This document shows positions 1 through 8,662 of a stretch of 64,000 bases of DNA, piece after piece. The position numbers and the translations under genes were made by a program. The notes under the pieces were generated by a model. That model did no database searches, was not told the DNA's origin, and saw nothing but the letters and a program-made list of their open reading frames with translations. How positions within the stretch are numbered: the first letter of the stretch is position 1; every line of letters begins with the position of its first letter. Source of the DNA: Mycobacterium sp. DL440 (lineage in GTDB: Bacteria > Actinomycetota > Actinomycetes > Mycobacteriales > Mycobacteriaceae); assembly GCF_011745145.1 (NCBI RefSeq), contig NZ_CP050191.1, forward strand, positions 310,001 to 374,000. The letters run 5' to 3'.

Positions 1-530
1 CGGTCGGTGGAGGTGTCGTAGGTGTCGGCCAGCGCATGCACGCACATCCTGGTCTCGACCAGGAAGGTCTGGTGCAGACGGGAGAGCCTCGGGCTGGCTG
101 CGAGTTCGACGAGCACCTCATGGAAACGCATGTCGGCTTCGCTGACCTCGTCCAGGTCCTTGGCCGCGGCCATCTCGTCGACCACGGCGAGTAACGCGTC
201 TCCGGCGCTCGCATAGTCGCCCTGCAGGATCTGGCGGCTCGCGGTCCGCTCGATCGCCTCGCGCGCCAGGTACATGTCGCGGATCTCGGCGGAGTCCATG
301 GTGTTGACGAACACGCCGCGGTTGCGGATCGCGATGAGCAGACCTTCCTGGGTGAGGCGCTGCATACCTTCCCGCAGGGGACCGCGGCTGACTCCGAATC
401 CACGCGCCAACTCGGCTTCGCCGAGTTGGGTGCCCGGTACGAGTTCGCCGTATGCGATTGCCTGCCGGAGTTTTTCGGCGACGATGCTCGGCGTCGACTC
501 CTGTTCGACGGGGGTGATGAAGTCGGTCAC
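1..530 (-). CDS. GntR-family (FCD-type) transcriptional regulator, C-terminus beyond the window
   Basis: Reading the minus strand from GTG at 530 gives about 176 residues without a stop before the window edge, so the gene is truncated. Residues ~10-75 form a GntR winged helix (EKLRQAIAYGELVPG, then LARGFGVSRGPLREGMQRL). The following helices carry FCD-type signatures (LAREAIERTASRQI and ADMRFHEVLVELA, with the Asp/His pair expected to bind metal or effector). The GTG overlaps the TGA of the upstream racemase-like gene by four bases (GTGA), so it is the last gene of a three-gene minus-strand operon. The likely operator is the palindrome at 2047-2060. The effector is unknown but is presumably a carboxylic acid or amide handled by the neighbouring enzymes. 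Confidence 0.88.
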   Translation of the reverse strand, partial: MTDFITPVEQESTPSIVAEKLRQAIAYGELVPGTQLGEAELARGFGVSRGPLREGMQRLTQEGLLIAIRNRGVFVNTMDSAEIRDMYLAREAIERTASRQILQGDYASAGDALLAVVDEMAAAKDLDEVSEADMRFHEVLVELAASPRLSRLHQTFLVETRMCVHALADTYDTSTD

Positions 531-1246
531 GGCCTCGCTCCGAACAGGCGGCCCAGCCCGGGCAGTGGCGGCACCGAGCCGATCAGCTGCAAGCCCTTCC
601 AGACCGTGACCTGGTTCGCGGTGAGCACCGGTTTCCCGACGTCGGATTCCAGCTGGTCGATGAAAGCCATTGTGTGCATGGCGGTGTCGGGCACCAGCAC
701 GGCCTCGGCGTCGGGATGGTCGGCTGCCCGGACCATCGCGAGCACCTGGGCCTGCTGCAGCCGGCCCACCTCGGCCGCGGTGACGATGCCGTGGCTGCCC
801 ATCGATATCACGTCCACGCCGCCGCCCGCCAGGAATGCGACGAAGTGCGCCGCCACGTCCTCCGGATAGGACGCGGCCACCGCAACTCGGTGTATACCCA
901 AGTGCTGCAATGCATCTACAAAGGCGATCGACGTGGAAGACGCTGGGACACCGGACGCGGTGGCTACGTCATCGGCCTGCCGTCGGGCACCGTCGCGGCC
1001 GAAGACGAAACTGCCGGAGGTACACGCCCACATCATCGAATCCGGACGTGCCGTCCCCAAGCGTGCGACACCGTCGGCCAGGCGTTCGGTCCGGCCGAGA
1101 TCCAGGAGAGCATCGACGCGATGGGCGTCCTCACCGACGGAGGTGATCGCGACCGGCAGTCTGACCGTCGCCTGCAGGCGCGTTTCCAGCGCGCCGAAGT
1201 CGTCTTCGGCGCTGTGGCCGGGATACAGGATGCCCACCGTGGCCAT
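527..1246 (-). CDS. Asp/Glu racemase / maleate isomerase-family protein lacking the second cysteine
   Basis: 239 aa. The chosen ATG has a good ribosome site (GGAGAAGGGAGA) 5-6 bases upstream; a longer reading from 1300 adds 18 atypical residues. The fold family (maleate cis-trans isomerase, arylmalonate decarboxylase, Asp/Glu racemase) normally uses two cysteines, one in each lobe. Here the first is present in ACTSGSF (Cys75). The position of the second reads VPDTAMH (Asp187), where the paralogue next door has SCTN. A one-cysteine enzyme in this superfamily may be a decarboxylase or a one-sided isomerase, or it may act with its neighbour. It lies 25 bases after its paralogue and overlaps the GntR gene. 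The substrate cannot be deduced. Confidence 0.8.
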   Translation of the reverse strand: MATVGILYPGHSAEDDFGALETRLQATVRLPVAITSVGEDAHRVDALLDLGRTERLADGVARLGTARPDSMMWACTSGSFVFGRDGARRQADDVATASGVPASSTSIAFVDALQHLGIHRVAVAASYPEDVAAHFVAFLAGGGVDVISMGSHGIVTAAEVGRLQQAQVLAMVRAADHPDAEAVLVPDTAMHTMAFIDQLESDVGKPVLTANQVTVWKGLQLIGSVPPLPGLGRLFGARP

Positions 1247-1271
1247 GCAATCTCCCTTCTCCGGCACGCGT

Positions 1272-2015
1272 TCAGGCTTCCAGCAGCCGCTGACCGGCAC
1301 CGACGGCCTTGCGGCCCGCCACGGCCAGCGCCGCCCACATCGTCACCTGGTTGGCGGTGACGACGGGCTTGTCGAGTTCACGCTCCAGGCGGGCGATCAG
1401 ATCGTAGGTCGGCAGATTCGTACAACTGATGACGATCGCCTGCGCGTCGGAACAGTCTGTGGCACACACCAACTCGGCAGTCGTCTCGTAGGGCACCGCC
1501 CAGATCCGCGATGTCATACCCAGGCCTGCGGTGGCGGCCACCTCGATGCCGGCCTCCATGAGGTAACTGGTCAGCCCGCTGGTGAGGTCGGTGGTGTAAG
1601 GAGTGACGGTGGCGACGGTCCGCACACCCAGGTGCCGGAGGGCGGCGAGCATGGCGCCGCTGGTGGTCACCGCGGCAGGAGCTCCGGCGGCACGCATCGC
1701 CGCGACCAAGGCCGCCTCGCCGGCCATTCCCTTCACGAAGCTTCCCGCGGTACATGCATACGCCGTGACCAGTGGCGACACCGAGAGCACGTTCGCGGCA
1801 CCGGCCTCGACCTGCTCGGGTTCGGAGACATGCACCGCCATATCGATGGTCACCGGGAGCGGGGCGTACCGCAACCGGGTGACGTAGAGGCTGACGTCAT
1901 TGGGCACCCAGCGCCACAGTTCGCGGTCGAGGGCGAAGTCGTATGGCGTCACGACGCCTATCCCCACCTGCTGCAACGGTGGGGGAGGAACGACATCCTC
2001 GAGCGTCATGTCCAT
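1272..2015 (-). CDS. Asp/Glu racemase / maleate cis-trans isomerase-family enzyme
   Basis: 247 aa, first gene of the minus-strand operon. Both expected catalytic cysteines are visible: Cys88 in ACTAGSF and Cys198 in ISCTNLPTYDLI. This is the arrangement of maleate isomerase and related racemases, which use the cysteines as acid/base or nucleophile without a cofactor. The C-terminal KPVVTANQVTMW segment is shared with the downstream paralogue (KPVLTANQVTVW), so the pair arose by duplication. No Shine-Dalgarno precedes the start; ATG 2015 and ATG 2009 are both possible. It is divergent from the dehydrogenase gene at 2089 across a 73-base promoter region with a palindromic operator. Its role is probably isomerisation of a dicarboxylic or amino acid intermediate; the exact substrate is unknown. 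Confidence 0.82.
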   Translation of the reverse strand: MDMTLEDVVPPPPLQQVGIGVVTPYDFALDRELWRWVPNDVSLYVTRLRYAPLPVTIDMAVHVSEPEQVEAGAANVLSVSPLVTAYACTAGSFVKGMAGEAALVAAMRAAGAPAAVTTSGAMLAALRHLGVRTVATVTPYTTDLTSGLTSYLMEAGIEVAATAGLGMTSRIWAVPYETTAELVCATDCSDAQAIVISCTNLPTYDLIARLERELDKPVVTANQVTMWAALAVAGRKAVGAGQRLLEA

Positions 2016-2046
2016 AGTGTGAGGCCGAGCGGGCAAACCGGCAACA

Positions 2047-2060
2047 GATTGTTGACAATC
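2047..2060. promoter_or_regulatory. candidate GntR/FCD operator (perfect 6-bp-arm palindrome)
   Basis: GATTGT-TG-ACAATC is a perfect inverted repeat in the divergent gap between the racemase operon and the dehydrogenase-amidase operon. Its TTGT..ACAA core is like the operators of VanR/FadR-type GntR proteins. It overlaps the -35 hexamer TTGACA (2052-2057) of the plus-strand promoter, a position that would let the regulator encoded at 1-530 repress transcription. Binding is inferred, not shown. Confidence 0.6.
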
Positions 2061-2088
2061 CTACGAAGACGTTCCTAGCCTCGGAACC
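2052..2088 (+). promoter_or_regulatory. candidate promoter for a leaderless plus-strand operon
   Basis: A consensus -35 TTGACA (2052-2057) is followed after 17 bases by CTAGCC (2075-2080), a weak -10. Transcription would start about seven bases later, at or next to GTG 2089, which has no Shine-Dalgarno. That fits the leaderless mRNAs common in mycobacteria. Confidence 0.4.
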
Positions 2089-3072
2089 GTGCCGCCCAAA
2101 GCTGCCCGACCCGTGATCGCGGTGCTGTGTGAGCACGAGACCGACCGGGTGCCGGGTTTGGCCGGGGTGGACGCGGAGTTCCGCTACTGCGAGGCCGACG
2201 GGCTGCGGCAGGCTGTCCAGGGTGCACAGGCGTTGCTGCTGTGGGACTACTTCTCCACCGCACTCCGTGAAGTCTGGACGCATGCGGATGCGTTGGAGTG
2301 GATTCACGTCGCGGCAGCCGGTGTCGACACATTGCTGTTCGACCAGTTGCGGGAATCCGATGTCGTGGTCACCAACGCCCGCGGCGTATTCGACCGTCCC
2401 ATAGCCGAATACGTGCTCGGTGCGGTGCTGGCCCATGCCAAGGGGAGCCTGGCCAGCCTGGACTTCCAACGCCGGCATGAGTGGCACTACCGCGAGACCC
2501 GCAGCATCGCAGGAGCGCATGCGCTCGTGGTCGGGACGGGCGGCATCGGCCGCGAGATCGCGCGACTGCTGCGCGTGGCCGGGCTGTCCGTGCGCGGCGC
2601 CGGGCGCGTGGCCGCCGACGAGGACCAGGATTTCGGAACTATCGTTGCCGCCACCGACCTGGCTGCGGCGGTCGGCTGGTGCGATCACCTGGTGCTGGCC
2701 GCCCCACTCACTCCGGCGACGCGGGGTCTGGTCGACGCGACCGTGCTCAACGCGATGAAACCCGATGCGCACCTTGTCAATATCGCGCGGGGACCCATCG
2801 TCGACGAGGAAGCGCTACTCGCCGCGCTGACTGAACGCCGTATCGGCGGAGCCACCCTCGACGTGGTCAGCATCGAGCCGTTGCCCGCCGAACACCCGTT
2901 GTGGGACGCGCCGGGCGCCGTGATCACCGCGCACATGTCCGGCGACGTCGTCGGGTTCCGTGACACCCTGGCCGCTCAGTTCGCCGACAATGCGCGACGC
3001 TGGCTGGCCGGGGAGCCACTACTCAACGTGGTCGACAAGCTACTCGGTTACGTACCGGGGGATCCGACGTGA
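2089..3072 (+). CDS. D-isomer-specific 2-hydroxyacid dehydrogenase
   Basis: 327 aa. The central NAD(P)-binding Rossmann motif is GTGGIGREIARLL (149-161). The catalytic residues of the family are all present: Arg234 (NIARGPIVDEEAL), Glu263 (SIEPLP) and His282 (AHMSGD). The predicted reaction is NAD(P)H-linked interconversion of a 2-oxo acid and a D-2-hydroxy acid. The start is GTG 2089 without a ribosome site, consistent with leaderless transcription. The stop overlaps the amidase start by four bases (GTGA), so the two are co-translated. Within this cluster it could reduce or oxidise an acid released by the racemase or amidase steps, but substrate specificity is not readable from sequence. Confidence 0.9.
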   Translation: MPPKAARPVIAVLCEHETDRVPGLAGVDAEFRYCEADGLRQAVQGAQALLLWDYFSTALREVWTHADALEWIHVAAAGVDTLLFDQLRESDVVVTNARGVFDRPIAEYVLGAVLAHAKGSLASLDFQRRHEWHYRETRSIAGAHALVVGTGGIGREIARLLRVAGLSVRGAGRVAADEDQDFGTIVAATDLAAAVGWCDHLVLAAPLTPATRGLVDATVLNAMKPDAHLVNIARGPIVDEEALLAALTERRIGGATLDVVSIEPLPAEHPLWDAPGAVITAHMSGDVVGFRDTLAAQFADNARRWLAGEPLLNVVDKLLGYVPGDPT

Positions 3073-4478
3073 CGATCCTGCAGGCGGTCGAGCTGCTCGA
3101 TGCCTACCGCGCCAAGACGATGTCCCCGGTGGAGGCGACCGAGGCCGCCCTGTCGGCCATCGACCGCCACAACGACGCGGTCAACGCGTTCGTGCTCGTC
3201 GACTCCGATGGCGCGGTCGCCGCCGCACGCGAGTCTGAAAAGCGTTGGTATGACGGATGTCCGTTGGGTCCCGCCGATGGCATCCCGACGTCGATCAAGG
3301 ATGCGCTCTGGACGCGGGGTTGGCCGACGCTGCGTGGCAGCTGGCTCATCGACGAGGCGGGTCCGTGGACCGAGGACGCGCCCAGCGTGGCGCGGCTGCG
3401 GGAATCCGGCGCGGTGCTCCTCGGCAAGACCACCACCCCTGAGTACTCGTGGAAAGGTGTCACCGATTCACCGCGCTACGGGGTGACGGGAAACCCGTGG
3501 GACCCCGCTGTGACCGCGGGCGGGTCGAGTGGCGGCAGTGCCGCGGCGGTGGCACTCGGGATGGGTGCGTGGTCGGTCGGCACCGACGGCGGTGGTTCGG
3601 TGCGCATCCCCGCGGCGTTCACCGGGACCGTCGCACTCAAGCCGACCTACGGTCTCATCCCGCTGTATCCGCCCAGCCCGTTCGGCACGCTCTCGCACGC
3701 CGGCCCGATGGCCCGGACGGTGGCCGACGTGGCCGCGCTGCTGGACGTGATCACCGGATTCGACGCGCGCGACTGGTCGGCAATGCCTTCTCCGCGTTCG
3801 CCTTTCAGGGCTGCCCTGGGCCATCCGATTGCCGGGTTGCGGGTCGCCTACTCGCCGAACCTCGGCTTCGGCGCCAACGACCCCGAGGTGGACATTGCGG
3901 TGCGGACAGCGGTGGAGGTACTCGTGGCGGCAGGGGCGCACGTCGAGGAGGTCGACCCGGGCTTCGCTGACCCGGTGCACGCCTTCCACGTGCTGTGGTT
4001 CTCCGGTGAGGCAAAGGTGTTGGAAGGCAAGCTGAATGGTTCAGAGGCCGGACGTGTCGACCCCGGCCTGCGACGCACGGCCGAAACCGGGGCGGCCTTC
4101 ACCGCGTCGGACTACCTGGACGCGACCGCCGTCCGGATGAAGCTCGGAGAACTGATGGGCAGGTTCCACCAGGCCTACGACGTCCTGGTCACCCCGACCC
4201 TGCCGCTGGCCGCCTTCGCAGTGGGCCGGGACGTGCCCGATGGTTCGTCATCGCCGGACTGGACGAGTTGGACGCCGTACAGCTACCCGTTCAATCTGAC
4301 CCAGCAGCCCGCACTTTCGGTGCCGTGCGGGTTCAGCTCAAGCGGCCTGCCCATCGGGCTGCAGATCGTCGGACCCCGACATGCGGATGCCCTGGTGCTC
4401 CGGGTGGGGGGCGTTTACCAGGGCGCGACGGACTGGCACCGCCGGGTGCCGGCGATGCTCACCGAGGAGGTTGTATGA
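3069..4478 (+). CDS. amidase-signature family hydrolase
   Basis: 469 aa, the usual length for an amidase. The Ser-cisSer-Lys triad is complete: Lys77 (TSIKDALW), Ser153 in GGSSGGS and nucleophile Ser177 in DGGGSVRIPA. It should hydrolyse an amide to an acid and ammonia in the cytosol; there is no signal peptide. GTG 3069 overlaps the dehydrogenase stop, and its own stop overlaps ATG 4475 of the DUF3830 gene (ATGA), so three plus-strand genes form a tight operon. Amidase, racemase-family proteins and DUF3830 together suggest stepwise use of an amide-containing or cyclic-imide-derived acid, but that is inference from context. Confidence 0.93.
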   Translation: MTILQAVELLDAYRAKTMSPVEATEAALSAIDRHNDAVNAFVLVDSDGAVAAARESEKRWYDGCPLGPADGIPTSIKDALWTRGWPTLRGSWLIDEAGPWTEDAPSVARLRESGAVLLGKTTTPEYSWKGVTDSPRYGVTGNPWDPAVTAGGSSGGSAAAVALGMGAWSVGTDGGGSVRIPAAFTGTVALKPTYGLIPLYPPSPFGTLSHAGPMARTVADVAALLDVITGFDARDWSAMPSPRSPFRAALGHPIAGLRVAYSPNLGFGANDPEVDIAVRTAVEVLVAAGAHVEEVDPGFADPVHAFHVLWFSGEAKVLEGKLNGSEAGRVDPGLRRTAETGAAFTASDYLDATAVRMKLGELMGRFHQAYDVLVTPTLPLAAFAVGRDVPDGSSSPDWTSWTPYSYPFNLTQQPALSVPCGFSSSGLPIGLQIVGPRHADALVLRVGGVYQGATDWHRRVPAMLTEEVV

Positions 4479-4972
4479 GCCGATTGATCACCGTGTCGCT
4501 GGACAAGCGCGGAGTCAACTGCGTTGCCCGATTGCTCGACGAGGCGGCGCCGCGAACGTGTGCGGCCGTGTGGGATGCCCTCCCGCTGGCGGCGCAGGTA
4601 TTTCACGGCAAGTACGCCCGCAACGAGATCTACACTCTGCTACCGGCGTTCGGTGCCGACCCCGGTAAGGAGAACACCACGGTCACCCCGATACCGGGCG
4701 ATCTGTGCTGGTTCTCGTTCGACTCCGACGATCTGGGCAACCCCGCGTACGGATATGAGAACAGCACGGGCACCGGAACGACCGGTGCGATCGTCGACCT
4801 GGCGCTGTTCTACGGCCGCAACAACCTGCTGATCAACGGAGACCAGGGCTGGGTACCCGGCAACGTGTTCGGCGAGATCGTGGACGGACTCGAGGGCATG
4901 GCCGCCGCCTGCCAGGATCTGTGGATGGGCGGAGCCAGGGGCGAGACGTTGCGCTTCGCCAGGGCCACCTGA
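4475..4972 (+). CDS. DUF3830 (cyclophilin-like fold) protein
   Basis: 165 aa. The sequence has the DUF3830 layout: an early GVNCVARLLDEAAP segment, the central FHGKYARNEIYTLLP, and a PGDLCWFSF stretch followed by GAIVDLALFYGRNN. From memory, structures in this family show a cyclophilin-like barrel, and the genes are usually beside racemases, amidases and GntR regulators, as here. No catalytic function is established. It could be a small enzyme or a substrate-binding accessory acting on the same ligand as the amidase. ATG 4475 overlaps the amidase stop, and the gene ends three bases from the converging methyltransferase gene. Confidence 0.8.
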   Translation: MSRLITVSLDKRGVNCVARLLDEAAPRTCAAVWDALPLAAQVFHGKYARNEIYTLLPAFGADPGKENTTVTPIPGDLCWFSFDSDDLGNPAYGYENSTGTGTTGAIVDLALFYGRNNLLINGDQGWVPGNVFGEIVDGLEGMAAACQDLWMGGARGETLRFARAT

Positions 4973-4975
4973 GCC

Positions 4976-5899
4976 TCAGCTCAAAGTGCCGCTGACGTAG
5001 ACGATTTCGCCCATCGGATCGTTCTCGTCACGTTCGGGGACGGGCAGTCCGTGGCGGGCGAACAGCTCGGACCGGGCCACCCCGGACATCTTCCAGCCCT
5101 TGGCGCTCAGATAGTCTGCGGCCGAATGCCTTTCGCCGTGGTAGATCAGCGACGGCATGTCCATGTGCAAACCCATCTGACTGAACACCGCGGTGGCGGC
5201 CCGGGCCTTTTCCGGGTCGAAATCCTTGAGTCCAGGCACGAACTCGGTGGCTACCATGCTGCCGGGCGCGCTGAGCGCGGCGATGTTGTCGAACAGCCGG
5301 TCCTGCGCTTCGGGCGGCAGATAGATCAGCAGACCCTCGGCGCACCACGCGGTGGGGGAGCCCGGATCGAAACCCGCTGCCTTCAGCGCGGTCGGCCAGT
5401 CGTTACGTAGGTCGATCGGCACCGTGCGTCGTTCTGCCGTCGGCTCCGCGCCCAGATCCGCCAGCGTGCGAGTCTTGAACTCGATCACCTCGGGCTGGTC
5501 GATCTCGTAGACCACGGTGCCCTCGGGCCAGGGCAGCCGGTAGGCGCGCGAGTCCAGACCGGAGGCCAGGATCACCGCCTGCCGGATGCCCGCCTTTCCG
5601 GCTGCGGTGATGAAGAAGTCGTCGAAGAACCGCGTGCGCACGGCCATCTCGTCGATGTTGGAGCGGGCCCGTTCGGCCGCATCCGGTGCGAGCTGGGTCA
5701 GCGTATCCAGACTCAGCTCACCGTCGACCATCTTGGTGAACACCTCGATGCCCACTGCGCGCACCAACGGCGCAGCGAACGGATCGTCGATCAACCCGTG
5801 GGAATCCTGGCTGGCGATTGCCCGTCCGGTCGCCACCAGCGTTGCGGTGGCGCCGACGCTGGAGGCCAGATCCCAACTGTCGTCATCGGTACGTGCCAT
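4976..5899 (-). CDS. class I SAM-dependent methyltransferase, TIGR00027 family (copy 1 of 4)
   Basis: 307 aa. It begins [20 protein letters not shown], like its three upstream paralogues; the longer open frame to 6046 is rejected because it runs into the previous gene. Family motifs include [24 protein letters not shown] (SAM-binding turn) and [13 protein letters not shown] (acidic ribose-binding position). The family resembles leucine carboxyl methyltransferase and is greatly expanded in mycobacteria. Substrates are generally unknown, though some copies have been linked to lipid modification. It is the last gene of a same-strand array with gaps of 7-20 bases. Confidence 0.9.
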   Translation of the reverse strand: MARTDDDSWDLASSVGATATLVATGRAIASQDSHGLIDDPFAAPLVRAVGIEVFTKMVDGELSLDTLTQLAPDAAERARSNIDEMAVRTRFFDDFFITAAGKAGIRQAVILASGLDSRAYRLPWPEGTVVYEIDQPEVIEFKTRTLADLGAEPTAERRTVPIDLRNDWPTALKAAGFDPGSPTAWCAEGLLIYLPPEAQDRLFDNIAALSAPGSMVATEFVPGLKDFDPEKARAATAVFSQMGLHMDMPSLIYHGERHSAADYLSAKGWKMSGVARSELFARHGLPVPERDENDPMGEIVYVSGTLS

Positions 5900-5919
5900 C
5901 GTGCGGCCTTCCTGGTCGT

Positions 5920-6825
5920 CTAGTTCGATGTCTTCAGGGTTGCCGACAGATAACCAGAATCCCCGGCGAGATCGGCGAACTCCTCGGGAAGGGTGAAACC
6001 GTTCGCTTCGTAGGCCGCCTGGGTGGACCGTACCGTCACATCCCACCCCTGCGTGGTGAGGTGGTCCCGCGCCGGAACGCGATCACCTGAATAGAACAAG
6101 TCCATCAGGTCCACATCGGATCCGACCTTCTTGGACCACTGGCTGACTCGCTGGGCCCAGTTCTGGGTCAGCTCGGCGGGGTCCATGTGCTCGGTGGCCA
6201 GCCGGCTGCCCGGGGCGCTGAGTGCGGTGATGTTGTCGAGCAACCGGTCCTGGGCTTCCGGCGGCAGGTAGATCAGCAGACCCTCGGCGATCCAGGCGGT
6301 CGGAGCTTGAGGGTCGAACCCGTTGGCGCGCAAGGCCGCCGGCCAGTCATCGCGCAGATCGATGGGTACGGCGTGGAGCTCGGCGGCCGGCGTGGCCCCG
6401 AGTCCGGTCAGGGTGTGGGACTTGAATTCCAGCACTGCGGGCTGGTCCACCTCGAACACCACGCTGCCGGCCGGCCAGTCCAGCCGGTAGCTGCGGGTGT
6501 CCAGCCCGGAGGCAAGGATGACCGCCTGGCGGATCCCGTCCCCGACTGCGGTGGTGAAGAAGTCGTCAAAAAATCGCGTGCGCACGGCGATCTGCTCGCA
6601 CATCCGTTGCCGGTCGAGCATCGGGTCACCGTCCACGCACACCTCGCCGTCGGCGAGCCGGATGCTGTGCTCCAGGCCTACCGCGCGCACCAGCGCGTCG
6701 GCGAACGGATCGTTGATGAGGGGGTCGGGTTGCTTGGTGGCCAGGGCGCGGGAAGCCGCGACTCCGGTCGCGGTGGCCCCGACGCTGGTGGCCAGATCCC
6801 AGGTGTCGCCTTCGGTGCGTGTCAT
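5920..6825 (-). CDS. class I SAM-dependent methyltransferase, TIGR00027 family (copy 2 of 4)
   Basis: 301 aa, starting [20 protein letters not shown]. Motifs match the neighbours: [31 protein letters not shown] and [13 protein letters not shown]. It is the most divergent member of the array in its C-terminal third (residues ~210-300), where substrate selectivity is expected to lie. It follows copy 3 by only seven bases on the same strand, so the two are almost certainly co-transcribed. The function beyond SAM-dependent methyl transfer is unknown. Confidence 0.9.
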   Translation of the reverse strand: MTRTEGDTWDLATSVGATATGVAASRALATKQPDPLINDPFADALVRAVGLEHSIRLADGEVCVDGDPMLDRQRMCEQIAVRTRFFDDFFTTAVGDGIRQAVILASGLDTRSYRLDWPAGSVVFEVDQPAVLEFKSHTLTGLGATPAAELHAVPIDLRDDWPAALRANGFDPQAPTAWIAEGLLIYLPPEAQDRLLDNITALSAPGSRLATEHMDPAELTQNWAQRVSQWSKKVGSDVDLMDLFYSGDRVPARDHLTTQGWDVTVRSTQAAYEANGFTLPEEFADLAGDSGYLSATLKTSN

Positions 6826-6832
6826 GGTGCTC

Positions 6833-7735
6833 CTAGTCTCGTATCGCGATGACAGCTTGCGAGTTACGTTGCGGCGCAGCGGCGTCTCCGGTGGGGAACT
6901 CGCGGCCGTAGTCGGCGAACAGCTCGGGCCGAGTCTGTGCCGTCACTGACCATCCGCTGCCGGACAGATACTCGACGACCGAGTTGCGCTCGCCGTCATA
7001 CCAGAGGTTGGCCAGGTCGAGGTCCAGGCCGTGTTGACGCCACTGCTCGCTCATCGCGTTGCCGCGCTCGCGCAGGTTCGCCGCGATGTCGGGATGGAAC
7101 TCGGTGGCCAGCCGGCTGCCCGGAGCGCTGAGCGCGGTGATGTTGTCGAACAACCGGTCCTGGGCATCAGGCGGCAGATAGGCCAGCAGTCCCTCGGCGC
7201 TCCACGCGCTCGGCGCCGTCGGATCGAAGCCGGCCGCTCGCAGCGCTGCCGGCCAGTCGTCGCGCAGATCGACGGCCACGGTGCGGCGTTCGGCCGTGGG
7301 GGTGGCCCCGATCTGCGTCATGGTGGCGGTCTTCGCGCCGATCACCTCGGGCTGGTCGATCTCGTAGACCACCGTGCCGTCCGGCCACGGCAGCCGGTAC
7401 GCGCGGGAATCCAGGCCGGACGCCAGGATGACGGCCTGCCGGATGCCGGCCTCGCCCGCCACGGTAAAGAAGTCGTCGAAGAACTTCGTCCGCACCGCCA
7501 TGATCCCGATCATCAACTCGGCGCCGGCCGCCAAATCACCGTCGAGGGCGATCTCACCGTCGACGAGCTTGGTGAAGAACTCCACCCCGACCGCGCGCAC
7601 CAGGTTCGCGGCATACGGGTCGTTGATCAGCGGCTCGGGTTCGGCACTGGCGATCGCGCGAGCCGCGGCGACCATGGTCGCTGTCGCGCCCACGCTGGAG
7701 GCCAGATCCCAGCTGTCGGCATCAGACCGTGCCAT
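6833..7735 (-). CDS. class I SAM-dependent methyltransferase, TIGR00027 family (copy 3 of 4)
   Basis: 300 aa, beginning [20 protein letters not shown]. It carries [37 protein letters not shown] and a [18 protein letters not shown] helix that is nearly invariant across the four copies. Only 12 bases separate it from copy 4. The N-terminal half is close to copies 1 and 4 while the C-terminus differs, suggesting duplication followed by change of acceptor specificity. The acceptor is unknown. Confidence 0.9.
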   Translation of the reverse strand: MARSDADSWDLASSVGATATMVAAARAIASAEPEPLINDPYAANLVRAVGVEFFTKLVDGEIALDGDLAAGAELMIGIMAVRTKFFDDFFTVAGEAGIRQAVILASGLDSRAYRLPWPDGTVVYEIDQPEVIGAKTATMTQIGATPTAERRTVAVDLRDDWPAALRAAGFDPTAPSAWSAEGLLAYLPPDAQDRLFDNITALSAPGSRLATEFHPDIAANLRERGNAMSEQWRQHGLDLDLANLWYDGERNSVVEYLSGSGWSVTAQTRPELFADYGREFPTGDAAAPQRNSQAVIAIRD

Positions 7736-7747
7736 CGCTCGCCTACC

Positions 7748-8662
7748 TCACTTCTCAGCGCTGATGTAGAGCACCGATGCCGCGTGGGCCTCATCCTCGA
7801 CCGGAGGCAGGCCTGTGCGGACGAGCAGATCGTTGGACGAGATGCCGGTCGTCTTCCAGGAATGTCCTTCCAGATACGTTGTCACGTCGGCGCGGTCGCC
7901 GAGGAAGATCAGCTCGTTGAGGTCCATGTCCAGGCCGTGCGCGCGCCAACGGTCGGTGAACTCCTGCATCTTGGCCCGGATCGTCTCTTCGTCGTTGGAC
8001 TCGGTGGCGGGCACACCTTCGACACCGAGGCGACTGCCGGGCGCGCTGAGCGCAGTGACCTGATCGAGCAAACGGTCCTGGGCATCACCGGGCAGGTAAC
8101 CCAGCAATCCCTCGGCGATCCACGCCGTCGGCACCGACGGGTCGAAGCCGGCCTCGGCCAGCGCCGAGGGCCAGTCGAATCGCAGGTCGATGGCCACCGT
8201 GCGGCGGTCGGTCGTCGGCACCGCGCCCAGGCCCGCCAGGGTGGCGCTCTTGAACTCGATCACCTCGGGCTGGTCGACCTCGTAGACGACAGTGCCGTCC
8301 GGCCACGGCAGCCGGTAGGCGCGCGAGTCCAGGCCGGCCGCCAGGATGACCACCTGCCGGATACCGGTGCGGCACGCGTTGAGGAAGAAATCGTCGAAGA
8401 AGCGGGTGCGCGCGGCCATGCCGTTCGCGAAACGGATCAAGCCGGTGGCCCCCTCCTCGTCGAGTCCTTCGGTGGTGAAGTTCTCGTCGGCGAGTTGGGA
8501 GAAGAAGTCCATCCCGACGGCCCGCACGAGGGGAGCGGCGAAGGGGTCGTCGATCACCGGGTCATCGGAGTTGGTGGCCATCGCGCGCGCTGCCGCCACC
8601 ATCGTCGCCGTGGCACCCACGCTGGAGGCGAGATCCCACGAGTCGTCAGCAGTCCGCGCCAT
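7748..8662 (-). CDS. class I SAM-dependent methyltransferase, TIGR00027 family (copy 4 of 4, first transcribed)
   Basis: 304 aa, beginning [20 protein letters not shown] at ATG 8662, with a weak purine run (GGGAATTC) just upstream. Motifs: [46 protein letters not shown]. It is the promoter-proximal gene of the array and is divergent from secY. The 310 bases between them must hold both promoters. Assignment to the family is firm; the methyl acceptor is not known. Confidence 0.9.
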   Translation of the reverse strand: MARTADDSWDLASSVGATATMVAAARAMATNSDDPVIDDPFAAPLVRAVGMDFFSQLADENFTTEGLDEEGATGLIRFANGMAARTRFFDDFFLNACRTGIRQVVILAAGLDSRAYRLPWPDGTVVYEVDQPEVIEFKSATLAGLGAVPTTDRRTVAIDLRFDWPSALAEAGFDPSVPTAWIAEGLLGYLPGDAQDRLLDQVTALSAPGSRLGVEGVPATESNDEETIRAKMQEFTDRWRAHGLDMDLNELIFLGDRADVTTYLEGHSWKTTGISSNDLLVRTGLPPVEDEAHAASVLYISAEK

